Origin: Bacillus sp. es.036
GTDB taxonomy: Bacteria; Bacillota; Bacilli; Bacillales; Guptibacillaceae
DNA length: 64,000 nt
Assembly (NCBI RefSeq): GCF_002563635.1
Contig: NZ_PDIZ01000001.1
Span: forward strand, 2,542,001-2,606,000
Direction: 5' to 3'
Part shown: positions 35,564 through 43,984 of the stretch, in pieces
Layout: each line of letters opens with the position of its first letter
How positions within the stretch are numbered: the stretch's first letter is position 1
Program-made: the position numbers and the translations under genes
Notes under the pieces: model-generated
Databases searched by the model: none
The model's input: the letters and a program-made list of their open reading frames with translations, nothing else
Told to the model about the DNA's origin: nothing

Positions 35564-36852
35564 CAATATACCCGCATCCTTTCTTTATGGAGATTCTCAA
35601 CAATTTGCTTAATATAATCGCTAATATCATATCCTGATAACTCAAAATAATGAATCTTGTTATTTTCAAAAAATCTCTTCGTCACGATCCATTCAGGTGT
35701 AGAAACAAAAGAAGCTCTAGAAATAAGAATTGTTTGATCCTGATAACGTTGTGCATTTTTTTTCTTGCGATGACAATGAAACTCTTGGATCCCTTCTACA
35801 TAATCTATAATTTCTGTATTATGGAAAATTTCTGTGTCACTTGTTATAATCCTAGCTCGATGCTTTGACAACAAATTTTGAAAATATCTCAAAAAAGGTT
35901 CGTTAATCTCTTGTAACTCATATAATCTAGCAGCCCTCGTCACCAGTTTGTCATTGTATTCCTTTAATTCAGAGTATTGTTTTTTTAACCTATTATTATT
36001 TTTCTCAATCTCTTCAAACCTTTCTTTTTCTTCCTTTATTTTCTGGAATTCTTTCTCTTTTTTATCAACTTCTTCTTCTAATTCTTTGATAGTTCTAAAC
36101 GCCACAGCCCTTTCTTTATCATCAAATATGCGTATTACATATTGAAGAAAGTAATTATAGTCAACTTCTAAATATCTATTTTTTTCAATTAAAAAAGCCA
36201 ATATAGGGATATGTCGTAAATCCTTCGGCGTCAAAGATAACTCGTTCAAGAAACTTTCCTCTCCGCTTATATTTACTCTATGGTAAACTTTTTCGTAAAA
36301 CTCTTTGCCCGCCTCTTCTTCCACTTGAGAAATATATTCTTTTAAACGATTAAATAAATCATCCTCTGAGAGTAATTCCCACTGTAATGTTTTCAATTTC
36401 TCTTCAATGGTTATTTTATTAACTATTCCGTTTAACAAAGGCTTGTTTTCTTCTACATTACTTGCCATGATCTCCTTGTATTCATCATAATCATCTCGGA
36501 AATTTGTATAAATCAGAGATAGAATCGCTCCTTGTGAGAATTTTAAATCAGTTTCCAACTTTAAGGCTAGGTCTTCGAGGGATAACTCTTCAACACTAGG
36601 ATATTCTCTTAAAAATGAAAAGCTTATATATTCATATACTTCAGGAATAGTTGTATATTTCCGCCCTTTGCGTTTCAGTTTCAAACCTTGCTTTAACTCT
36701 TTCATTAAAAAAGAACGCAACATTTCAATAGGTACTCGCTCAAAATTCTTATGAAATCCATTCACTTTAATTCTGAAATTCCATACAACTGCTGCTATCT
36801 CATTTTTTGAAAGCGTATTCACCAACATCCTTATTTCATCCACTAAACTCAC
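35563..36852 (-). CDS. Coiled-coil protein of the McrBC-like operon, unknown function
   Basis: A 429-residue protein, first gene of the operon. Residues 1-250 look mostly helical with no motif I recognise. Residues 253-305 are a strong coiled coil (KELEEEVDKKEKEFQKIKEE and on). Residues 332-420 look alpha/beta (RARIITSDTEIF, QTILISRASFVSTPEWIVTK, KIHYFELSG) and faintly recall DUF2325-like domains. It starts at GTG, and a second GTG nine bases in (36843) has a better AGGTGA site. It overlaps the McrB-like gene, so the three products are probably made together. It could sense the target, as the N-terminal readers of other McrB proteins do. Confidence 0.75.
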   Translation of the reverse strand: MSLVDEIRMLVNTLSKNEIAAVVWNFRIKVNGFHKNFERVPIEMLRSFLMKELKQGLKLKRKGRKYTTIPEVYEYISFSFLREYPSVEELSLEDLALKLETDLKFSQGAILSLIYTNFRDDYDEYKEIMASNVEENKPLLNGIVNKITIEEKLKTLQWELLSEDDLFNRLKEYISQVEEEAGKEFYEKVYHRVNISGEESFLNELSLTPKDLRHIPILAFLIEKNRYLEVDYNYFLQYVIRIFDDKERAVAFRTIKELEEEVDKKEKEFQKIKEEKERFEEIEKNNNRLKKQYSELKEYNDKLVTRAARLYELQEINEPFLRYFQNLLSKHRARIITSDTEIFHNTEIIDYVEGIQEFHCHRKKKNAQRYQDQTILISRASFVSTPEWIVTKRFFENNKIHYFELSGYDISDYIKQIVENLHKERMRVY

Positions 36853-37497
36853 CTCATTCTTATGTGTTCAAGTCCTCTATCGTTTTAGCACCTACCACTG
36901 CAAAGTACATCATCCCCTTCAAATTAACTAGTAACTACTAATAAACAATCATGACAATATAATCATTTAATGTCAATTAATTACACAAAAACAGAAAAAT
37001 ATGTACTATTCATTAAATTCTTAATCACATTGTAACATCGCAACTTTAATAAAAAGTAATCCGATATTTTTTTGTTATACACTAACTTTTAAGTAGTATA
37101 GAGTTGAATATAACTCCTATAAAAGAAGTATTGATAAGGATTAGATAAAGAAAGTATTAGGTGGAATACTCCGAAACTTTCATTTAATTACACTATGAAT
37201 TCAGCATATTTTTATGATAGAAATCGCTTCCTGACTCTCCCACCTTAAAACATTAGCCTAGTGTGGTGGAGATACCGACTTAATATTAAATTTAAAAATA
37301 TCAAATCATTCATTTCATTATGTAATGGATATTGATATGCTCTCTTATGCATTTGCTCTTAAAAATTGGTCTTCTCTTACTAATCTAACATGCACTTGAT
37401 GGAGCTAATAATTTGAAGATAGTCTAAATTACTAGCAACCTCCGCTTTGCTCTTACATGAGTGGCCATTCTACACTTCCTCTTCTCTAAAATTAGAT
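36853..37497. other. AT-rich intergenic region upstream of the McrBC-like operon
   Basis: About 640 bases, visibly AT-rich, with no supported ORF. It should hold the promoter of the McrBC-like operon, but I could not choose one with confidence. Confidence 0.45.
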
Positions 37498-37530
37498 ATA
37501 AAAAAAAGACAGGGAGAAAACTCCCTGCCT
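37498..37530 (-). terminator. Terminator of the mobilisation and transfer genes
   Basis: AGGCAGGGAG / CTCCCTGTCT with a TTTT loop, followed by more than seven T residues on the minus strand; the stem begins at the stop of the ArdC-like gene. Confidence 0.85.
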
Positions 37531-38995
37531 AGCGTTCAATCTCTACTTTTTCTTTTTGTTTTTCCTTCATCTGAAAATACCCCTTGTTCCCCTTCCCATC
37601 CTTCACTTCCGAACTGGTGCTTTCTTTTCCTGTCCCTTCATGGAACTCTCGCTCCAGCTTATTTTCGATTCGAGATAGTCGCTTCTCTCCGCGATCCGTT
37701 AAAGGAATCTCTTTTAATTCTTTAAGAGAGTCCTTTTTAAGTTGGTACACCTCTTCTTTACTCTGAGTATCTTGAAAAACACGTATCTTTCTTAAACGTT
37801 CTTTCCAGTCATTGTTTTCTTCTTTATCTAATCCTTTTCCCACTATTGGTTCAAAATAGTTCATTACCTCTTTTTTATAAGCATCTTTGAAGTCTTGGTG
37901 AGAATAATGCTTTTCAAGTTTTTCCTCCTTATGCCGGCTCACTTGGCTTCGATACATTTTTGAGAGCTTTTCTGAAGTTACTCCCTCTCTTTCCTGTTTA
38001 TCCTGCATTTCTTGTTTTTCTTCATTAAGACTCATAGTTTTCTCCCCTTCCTTTTCTTGTTCCATAGATTCTTCAATGGTCGCAATAAATTCTTTAGCTG
38101 TTATCTGAACTTCTTGTAACAGGCTTTCATAGTCTTTAAATTCATGCCCCTTCGTCCAGTTATGCAGATAATCTAACGAGTAGTCACTGGTATCAATATT
38201 GAAATAGGAAGCAACGGTATAAGCTGTCATTTCCGCCTGGAATTCTTTCTCAGGTTTTAAGTATGCGGTGAAATTGTCCTTTGTATGGAGTTTGGCGTGT
38301 GTAAGTTCATGGAGTAATGTCTTCGCATCCTGACGTTCTGAATTTCGAGGGTTAAGAGCCACCTCTCCTCTTTCTGTATAACTAACTCCTTTGGCCGCTC
38401 CTAACTCTTCATAAGGCTCGACGATTCGAATGTTATTGTTTTCTGCAATCGCCTCCATGCCGTTCCGCAACTGGCTGTAATTTTCAACTTCTCCATCCAT
38501 CCACTTATTCGGAAAAATATTAGGCAAGTCCTTTTGCGTTGCGCTCGTTTGAGAAATATCAAATATACTTCCTTTAGAAAAAATAAGACGGCCATCTCGT
38601 TTATCGAGTTGGCCGTCTTTCACTAGTTGCTTTTCTTGTTTGGTTGCTTTTTTAAGAGGGATCCATTCCCCTTCTTTATTCTGAAATTGCTCTCCTAATC
38701 GATTTGGCACAAGTATTTTAATGCTTTTTTCTCCTTTATTCACTGGAAACCCTTTTTCCTTCCAAAAAGCATATGACCCAACAGCTTCAGCTCCTTGGAA
38801 CTGAGATTCAATGAGTGCTGTATTTTGAGGAGAGTAGCGATAAAACTTTCCCATAAAGTCCAAATATTCTTTTAACTGCTCCGGCGAATGAAAGTGATTT
38901 GAAATACGTTCTTCCATTCCAGACGTGAGTTTTTCAATTTCCTCTTTGACTTGTTCAGGTGACTTTTTTTGATAGGATCGTTTACTCCTCGTCAT
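37529..38995 (-). CDS. ArdC/LtrC-like antirestriction protein
   Basis: A protein of about 488 residues. The N-terminal part (about 10-130) fits the ArdC ssDNA-binding domain (RYSPQNTALIESQF, YAFWKEKGFPVNKGEKSIKILVP). A zinc metallopeptidase core follows with LLHELTHAKLH (HExxH, near 230) and a downstream EFQAEMTAYTVA helix that may give the third ligand. A long charged C-terminal region (about 310-488) follows. ArdC-type proteins shield incoming single-stranded DNA from host restriction. I chose the ATG at 38995 because GGAG lies 9 bases before it. It overlaps the end of the next gene upstream. Confidence 0.8.
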   Translation of the reverse strand: MTRSKRSYQKKSPEQVKEEIEKLTSGMEERISNHFHSPEQLKEYLDFMGKFYRYSPQNTALIESQFQGAEAVGSYAFWKEKGFPVNKGEKSIKILVPNRLGEQFQNKEGEWIPLKKATKQEKQLVKDGQLDKRDGRLIFSKGSIFDISQTSATQKDLPNIFPNKWMDGEVENYSQLRNGMEAIAENNNIRIVEPYEELGAAKGVSYTERGEVALNPRNSERQDAKTLLHELTHAKLHTKDNFTAYLKPEKEFQAEMTAYTVASYFNIDTSDYSLDYLHNWTKGHEFKDYESLLQEVQITAKEFIATIEESMEQEKEGEKTMSLNEEKQEMQDKQEREGVTSEKLSKMYRSQVSRHKEEKLEKHYSHQDFKDAYKKEVMNYFEPIVGKGLDKEENNDWKERLRKIRVFQDTQSKEEVYQLKKDSLKELKEIPLTDRGEKRLSRIENKLEREFHEGTGKESTSSEVKDGKGNKGYFQMKEKQKEKVEIER

Positions 38996-39263
38996 GGTCA
39001 TCAGCTCCCTCACTGATATTCATGAGCTCTTCCATTTCTTCTTCATCATAGTGTGGGTCAGAATTTAAAACCAACTGCTGCGTTTCTTTATTATAAGGAA
39101 TGAGTAAGTTCTCATGATGCATTAAATGGTATACGACGTCAGCTATCTCTTCTTTGTTTAACTCAAGCACGTATTCCTGAGATCCTACTTCGATAACGAG
39201 TTCATTTCGATCACCAAAACCTTTAAATATACCCATCTCATAGTTTTGATCAAACAACAACAT
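38982..39263 (-). CDS. Small acidic protein of the transfer region, unknown
   Basis: A 93-residue protein with an acidic C-terminus (EEEMEEL, DDHDEE). I chose the ATG at 39263, 8 bases after AGAGGAG. It overlaps the ArdC-like gene by 14 bases, so the two are probably coupled. No motif was recognised. Confidence 0.65.
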   Translation of the reverse strand: MLLFDQNYEMGIFKGFGDRNELVIEVGSQEYVLELNKEEIADVVYHLMHHENLLIPYNKETQQLVLNSDPHYDEEEMEELMNISEGADDHDEE

Positions 39264-39331
39264 GATTCCAACTCCTCTCAATATTTGAAGGTAATGAAAA
39301 ATAAAATAAGATAAGTTGATAATTCCTTCTC

Positions 39332-39742
39332 CTAGTCCCCACTAATTCTTTTTTGACGTTGATGACTAATCCTTTCTTCAACAGCTTCCCTCGCATCCTT
39401 CAATGCCTGACTCTCAAAAAGCTGTGTGGTGACACAGCTTTCCAAGTTTTGATCCATCGCAAATCCATTCATCAATTCGAGAAGCACTTGCGTATTTGTG
39501 TTGGTGCTATTTGCTGCTAACCGTAACCGTTTCATCTCTTCAGAAAAGACCTCTTGAAAACGACTCGCCATCAATCTCATCACATATTCTAACGAATGGT
39601 CCTTCGACTGTTGTGCTTCCCATTCCGCAACCATACGGTCCAAAGCTTCACCGGGATATCGAATATGATGTTGTTCCTGATACTCGTTTATTAAATCAAT
39701 CGTTTCTTCATGTAATGTAACGTTTTGGCGTTTTCGCATCAT
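39332..39742 (-). CDS. Ribbon-helix-helix-like accessory protein
   Basis: About 136 residues, starting MMRKRQNVTLHEETIDLINE after the relaxase stop. The first 45 residues look like a ribbon-helix-helix fold (RQNVTLHEETIDLINEYQEQHHIRYPGEALDRMV), and the rest is helical. Longer readings lie inside the relaxase gene. It may bind the transfer origin or control the mobilisation genes. Confidence 0.6.
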   Translation of the reverse strand: MMRKRQNVTLHEETIDLINEYQEQHHIRYPGEALDRMVAEWEAQQSKDHSLEYVMRLMASRFQEVFSEEMKRLRLAANSTNTNTQVLLELMNGFAMDQNLESCVTTQLFESQALKDAREAVEERISHQRQKRISGD

Positions 39743-39749
39743 TTCCACC

Positions 39750-40925
39750 CTACCTTTCTCGTTCAATTTCACGTTCCAATTTCTGATGATCCAGCTCGTT
39801 GATAAATTGTTCATAGGTCTGATCCATTGAGCGTTGAATTCTTATCAACGATCTCTGTAACTGAAAACCTGGTAACATAGAGCGAATGGAATTATGGTAG
39901 GGAGATGTAGAGTGTAATTCATGCTTTGAATTCTGTAGCCGGTCATAACCTTTCATTTCTTGAAGAAAAGCATTTCCCATCCTTTTATAGAGCTCATCAA
40001 GCTTGTTCTGTTTATAATGCTGATATCTCTTTTTGTCTTTTTCCCCATCTCCATAAGCACGCTTTAACACCTCAACTTCTTGATCAAGTTTCTGATGCAA
40101 TTGGTTCATATCTTCTTTATGAAATTTGTTTAAATAACTGGTAGTAAGATCATCTATTTTCCCACGAATCGGATTGAGTTTTTGATAGCCATATTGCCAC
40201 TGGGTCTTATTATTGGGTAACTGATGATAGACTTCTATGAATAACGGTTTAAATTCACGATTTTGCCATTCCAAGCTGCTCATTTCCTTTTTTGAATGAA
40301 CCATATGATCTCGAATCAGAAAATTGATTTTATTCCGTTCTTGATCTCGATCGAGCAATCCGTTGACCACTTCACTCTTCATTGCATCTAACGTTTTCGG
40401 CTTGCGTTTGCCTCGCTCACGTGTGGGATTTGGTTCTACTGTTGCCACATGGATATGAATGTTATCGGTGTTATAATGGATAGCTGCGGACCAGATTGCG
40501 CTTTCCTGTAGTCCTTCTTTTTTCAACATGGTCTGCATCGATCTCCTGGTAACTTCCTTCAGCCGATTCTCATCAAGAGTATGCGATCGGTCATCGTATA
40601 CGCCTTGTTGTTGAAGCCAATCATTATCAAACGTGATCACGTCCTGCCACATGATGCTATTATTCTCCTGAGCTAGTTTAAATAACGATTTGATTCCACT
40701 TTTCCCATCCATTGAAAGATGATTTGTTTGTTGGGTGAATAGGGATGAGGTTTTGGCTGGGTCATCCATATAGTCGTTATATAGATTGAATACGGAATGG
40801 TGCACTTCTCCTTTTCCTTTGGCTTCTTCACGATCCACATACTGAATGTAATCTTGGAATCCCTTTTGATTCGCAGTCACAAATTTTGTTTTTAAAACCA
40901 CACCAGGTGTGACCGTTTCAATCAT
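39750..40925 (-). CDS. MobP-type relaxase (MobP2-like)
   Basis: A 391-residue relaxase that should nick the transfer origin and stay bound to the DNA end. The three-histidine motif is visible as NIHIHVATVEP (near 155-165). The N-terminal part (VVLKTKFVTANQKGFQDYIQYVDREEAK) and the spacing fit the Firmicute MobP2 family, and a catalytic tyrosine is likely in the N-terminal third. It overlaps the upstream RHH gene by 4 bases (ATGA). The candidate oriT lies about 310 bases upstream. Confidence 0.85.
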   Translation of the reverse strand: MIETVTPGVVLKTKFVTANQKGFQDYIQYVDREEAKGKGEVHHSVFNLYNDYMDDPAKTSSLFTQQTNHLSMDGKSGIKSLFKLAQENNSIMWQDVITFDNDWLQQQGVYDDRSHTLDENRLKEVTRRSMQTMLKKEGLQESAIWSAAIHYNTDNIHIHVATVEPNPTRERGKRKPKTLDAMKSEVVNGLLDRDQERNKINFLIRDHMVHSKKEMSSLEWQNREFKPLFIEVYHQLPNNKTQWQYGYQKLNPIRGKIDDLTTSYLNKFHKEDMNQLHQKLDQEVEVLKRAYGDGEKDKKRYQHYKQNKLDELYKRMGNAFLQEMKGYDRLQNSKHELHSTSPYHNSIRSMLPGFQLQRSLIRIQRSMDQTYEQFINELDHQKLEREIERER

Positions 40926-41179
40926 GGTTTTTCACTAGATTCTTCATAATGTAAAATGTCATACATTTCGCGTATCGCTGTGTAACAATGTGTCATCGTT
41001 TGAATGTTTCGATCAACCAATTGGTTTAACCGTTTTTCTCGTTCATTCTCTTCACGAAAGACGGCTAATTGATGTAATTGGGCGTGTAAAAACTCTTGGC
41101 GACTCATTCCTTTTTCCTTGGCAAGTTCATCAATTCTTTGAACCGTTCTAGGGTCCATATACCGAATCCGAATTTCCAT
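40922..41179 (-). CDS. Ribbon-helix-helix relaxosome protein
   Basis: An 85-residue protein, starting MEIRIRYMDPRTVQRIDELA, with a CopG/Arc-like ribbon-helix-helix (RIRYMDPRTVQRIDELAKEKGMSRQEFLHAQL). I chose the ATG at 41179 after GGAGGGTGTTCA. Such proteins guide the relaxase to oriT. It is directly downstream of the inverted repeats at 41,245-41,298. Confidence 0.75.
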   Translation of the reverse strand: MEIRIRYMDPRTVQRIDELAKEKGMSRQEFLHAQLHQLAVFREENEREKRLNQLVDRNIQTMTHCYTAIREMYDILHYEESSEKP

Positions 41180-41244
41180 TGAACACCCTCCAATTGATGT
41201 AGTCTGTAAACCAGTTCCTAGATAGAAAAGAGCATAAGGGGTTT

Positions 41245-41298
41245 TTGTTCCCACTTGGTGTGGGAATCCCGGCAGAGCCGGGCAAAACGTGGGAACAA
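41245..41298. other. Candidate origin of transfer (oriT)
   Basis: Nested inverted repeats: TTGTTCCCAC (41245-41254) pairs with GTGGGAACAA (41289-41298), or with GTGGGAA (41260-41266) as a short local hairpin. Inside is CCCGGC-AGA-GCCGGG (41268-41282). It sits in the only large gap of the mobilisation genes, next to the RHH and relaxase genes, where oriT is usual. The nick site is not identified. Confidence 0.6.
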
Positions 41299-41428
41299 GA
41301 AAACCGCCAGATGTGTCTTCAATGTGTTGCTAAAACAGCACTATACGTTCGCTTTCAAATGAACTGTGTGGCCATAACACAGGCTATGTGTCGCTAATGT
41401 GTTCATAAATGAAGCTCCTAACAGGACA

Positions 41429-42292
41429 TTAACCCTCAACCATATCTCGTTTTTCTTTTAACATCGTGAGCTTTTCTCTTATCGTTTGTATGGCTAGTTC
41501 ACCGTCCGAAGCTTCTCGGTTTAACTGATCTTTTTCATTTTCCAATTGATTGGTTTGCGCATTGATTTGTTCCTTCTCTTCCTCCGTTTCATAGAATTGT
41601 TCTGACTCTAATTCAACAACTTTTTGATCAATTTCTTTTAATCGCTCTTCGATCGTTTGAATCAGTTTCTCCTTCTCTTCAATTGTTTTTTTCGCTTGGT
41701 TGATCTTTTGTGATAGTGAAGCAACCTCATACTCCTGTTCCGTTTGAATACTCAATTGGGTGTCTACTTTCACTTTGCGTTCGTCTGTATAGATACGAGC
41801 TAAATCGTTGCTCTTTTCACCTCCTTTAGGAGGAGATGGTTCTCCTTGTATGAGTGCACCATTGCTGCTATCCCCTTTATTGATATCTAAAGCCATGACT
41901 TCAAATGAAGGACTCACCTGCTGGATACTAACGACATATCGATTTCCATCTTGATACTCTACTGAAGTTGGAAGATCTCGATTTGGATATTCTTTTTCCT
42001 GTGCTATAAAGCTCAAATTTCCCTCATAAATGGTAGATGATTTCTCAAGGTTCAATGTCACGATCATAAAATTCTTATCCGGATTATAGATCCACTCTTC
42101 AACAATCAATTCTCCATATCCACTAATCGTTAACGACTCTTTCAAAGGGGTCTGTTGTACTTTTGCATGATCGTTGTTTCCGAATACAAGCCCTGAAAAC
42201 AAAAAGAATAGAAGTAACACAACGATCGCACTCAAGGCGATAAGATACTTCGTAGAAGTGTTTTCTGGAATCGAATCTGCTTGCCTTTTCAT
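41429..42292 (-). CDS. Membrane-anchored coiled-coil protein of the transfer region
   Basis: A 287-residue protein with one membrane helix (about 18-40), a beta-rich extracytoplasmic domain (about 50-140) and a long coiled coil (about 180-280). It has no recognised family. It lies 15 bases after the VirB8-like gene and is probably a structural or accessory part of the mating channel. Confidence 0.6.
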   Translation of the reverse strand: MKRQADSIPENTSTKYLIALSAIVVLLLFFLFSGLVFGNNDHAKVQQTPLKESLTISGYGELIVEEWIYNPDKNFMIVTLNLEKSSTIYEGNLSFIAQEKEYPNRDLPTSVEYQDGNRYVVSIQQVSPSFEVMALDINKGDSSNGALIQGEPSPPKGGEKSNDLARIYTDERKVKVDTQLSIQTEQEYEVASLSQKINQAKKTIEEKEKLIQTIEERLKEIDQKVVELESEQFYETEEEKEQINAQTNQLENEKDQLNREASDGELAIQTIREKLTMLKEKRDMVEG

Positions 42293-42306
42293 TCATCTCC
42301 ACCTCT

Positions 42307-42867
42307 TTATATTTCAGTAAAATCCGTTACGATCCATAGTTCATTTTGACGTTGGGCATGTATCTCTATAAACACTGGGGAGACTTGTTTTTGTTCATTT
42401 TCCAATGAATAAAGAGTGTGTTTCAATCTCACTAACACCGTCGCATGATCATTTGTGAGAGTACTTGCTTCGATAAATACTTGGACATCATTAACACCTG
42501 TTCTGGTATCCCCCTTGTAGGTATCTGTTGGGAAGAATATATTCCGCAGTTCATCACTCATAATCTTTTCAGCTTGCTTTTTTCGTTCTGGATACGTCTC
42601 TTTGCTGTGAACAAAAGCGACTTTTACAAAGGTCGATATTTGTTTTAACAATGGATTATACTGTGTTTGAACTTCTACTGGTTCTTTTTGTTTAAGAAGC
42701 CGTTTTAGCTTGTTATTTTCTTCTGAAATAGTCTTGTTTTCATGTTGTAATTGTTGAATTTCAGCCTGTAAATCTTCATTCGAAGACACCTGAAAGTCAT
42801 AGATGTTAAACGAGGTGATGACCAATAGAACAACTAGAAACAGCACAAAAATGATTTTTTTATTCAT
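42307..42867 (-). CDS. VirB8-like membrane protein
   Basis: A 186-residue protein: one N-terminal membrane helix (5-24), a short coiled coil (28-62), and a domain (about 70-186) with the look of the NTF2-like fold of VirB8/TcpC proteins. This family forms the inner-membrane scaffold of conjugation channels. The assignment comes from topology, size and place, not from a diagnostic motif. Confidence 0.55.
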   Translation of the reverse strand: MNKKIIFVLFLVVLLVITSFNIYDFQVSSNEDLQAEIQQLQHENKTISEENNKLKRLLKQKEPVEVQTQYNPLLKQISTFVKVAFVHSKETYPERKKQAEKIMSDELRNIFFPTDTYKGDTRTGVNDVQVFIEASTLTNDHATVLVRLKHTLYSLENEQKQVSPVFIEIHAQRQNELWIVTDFTEI

Positions 42868-42881
42868 CCTATCAACGTCCT

Positions 42882-43982
42882 TTACAAGCCAAGATATGGG
42901 GCTGGATCGATATCCGAACGGTACTGATTTTTCGTCAATACTTCAAAATGCAAATGGGGAGCAGTTGAGTTTCCAGTGGTCCCGCACTTTCCAACAGCTT
43001 CCTTCAGTTGAACGACTTCCCCTTCTGTTACATGCAATGAATAGAGATGAGCATAGTGACTATATAAGCCAGTCTCATGCTTGATAATCACGCTATTCCC
43101 GTAGCCTGTATTGCCCTTTCTAACACTGACAACTTGGCCGTTATCAACAGCTCTGATCGGCGTCACGGCGTTCGTACAAGCAAAATCCATTCCACGATGC
43201 ATGGTCTTTGTTCCATCAAACGGATCAATGCGCATACCATAGTCAGAAGTTTGGATGAATGACCCGGAGATGGGCATCACCCAATCGCCAGTTGGATCAA
43301 TTTCTCCCTCGACAACGCCACCTTTCAGATAGCTTAAAACGGCCTCCACATACCCAATATCTCCGTAACAAGCACCGGTAGCTGCTGACTCAGGACGAAT
43401 ACAGGAATAGAGCCCGGTGTGTTTCAACTCCTGGTACTTCATTCTAGAAAACTCAATCGCTAATTCCTTGCTATATTCTCCATTGTTATGAGCATTGGCA
43501 TAATCAATAAATCCGCCACCAAAGTTGTAGGCTTGCAAGGTGAGCTTCACATCTCCTTCAGCTTTTTCTAACATGTTTGAAAAATAGCGAACACCAACAT
43601 TAATGCTCCGTTCAGGATCCTCAATACTGTTTGGTGGTAAGCCGAGTGACTCGCTCGATTGCATGACATCATCTAATAATCCACCTGATTCTTGCATCGT
43701 CTTAGCCATCAAAAGCTCTACATACTCTGAGACACCATATTTAGCTGCATATTCTTCAAACAGTGGTCGATATTGCTCCACGGCTGCTGACACTTGTGCC
43801 GTTCCATTTACCACATCGACTGACTGCACTTGGTCGTTGGAATGATTTTTTTGAAACCCAATTAACGTGGTAATCGCTGAAACAAACAGAACCATTTGTA
43901 AAAGAAAAAGAGCTATGGCGATTCCTATCAGCCATAGCCATACTTTCCGAGGTACTAGTTGTAATAATAGTGACCAGGGCAT
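42882..43982 (-). CDS. Two-domain cell-wall hydrolase (lysozyme plus M23 peptidase)
   Basis: A 366-residue membrane-anchored enzyme that should open peptidoglycan for the mating channel. A helix (14-38) is followed by a CwlT-like muramidase domain (about 70-190; LLMAKTMQESGG contains the catalytic-type glutamate, then YNFGGGFIDYA). The C-terminus is an M23/LytM metallopeptidase (about 235-366) with MHRGMDFA (histidine and aspartate ligands) and HLHFEV. The ATG follows GGGGGAGGTG. It overlaps nothing but is only 2 bases from the VirB4 stop. Confidence 0.88.
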   Translation of the reverse strand: MPWSLLLQLVPRKVWLWLIGIAIALFLLQMVLFVSAITTLIGFQKNHSNDQVQSVDVVNGTAQVSAAVEQYRPLFEEYAAKYGVSEYVELLMAKTMQESGGLLDDVMQSSESLGLPPNSIEDPERSINVGVRYFSNMLEKAEGDVKLTLQAYNFGGGFIDYANAHNNGEYSKELAIEFSRMKYQELKHTGLYSCIRPESAATGACYGDIGYVEAVLSYLKGGVVEGEIDPTGDWVMPISGSFIQTSDYGMRIDPFDGTKTMHRGMDFACTNAVTPIRAVDNGQVVSVRKGNTGYGNSVIIKHETGLYSHYAHLYSLHVTEGEVVQLKEAVGKCGTTGNSTAPHLHFEVLTKNQYRSDIDPAPYLGL

Positions 43983-43984
43983 GG

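Noticed and set aside
37447-37725. A plus-strand frame before and over the end of the ArdC-like gene
   Set aside because: It runs through the terminator and antisense to a supported gene, with no ribosome site.
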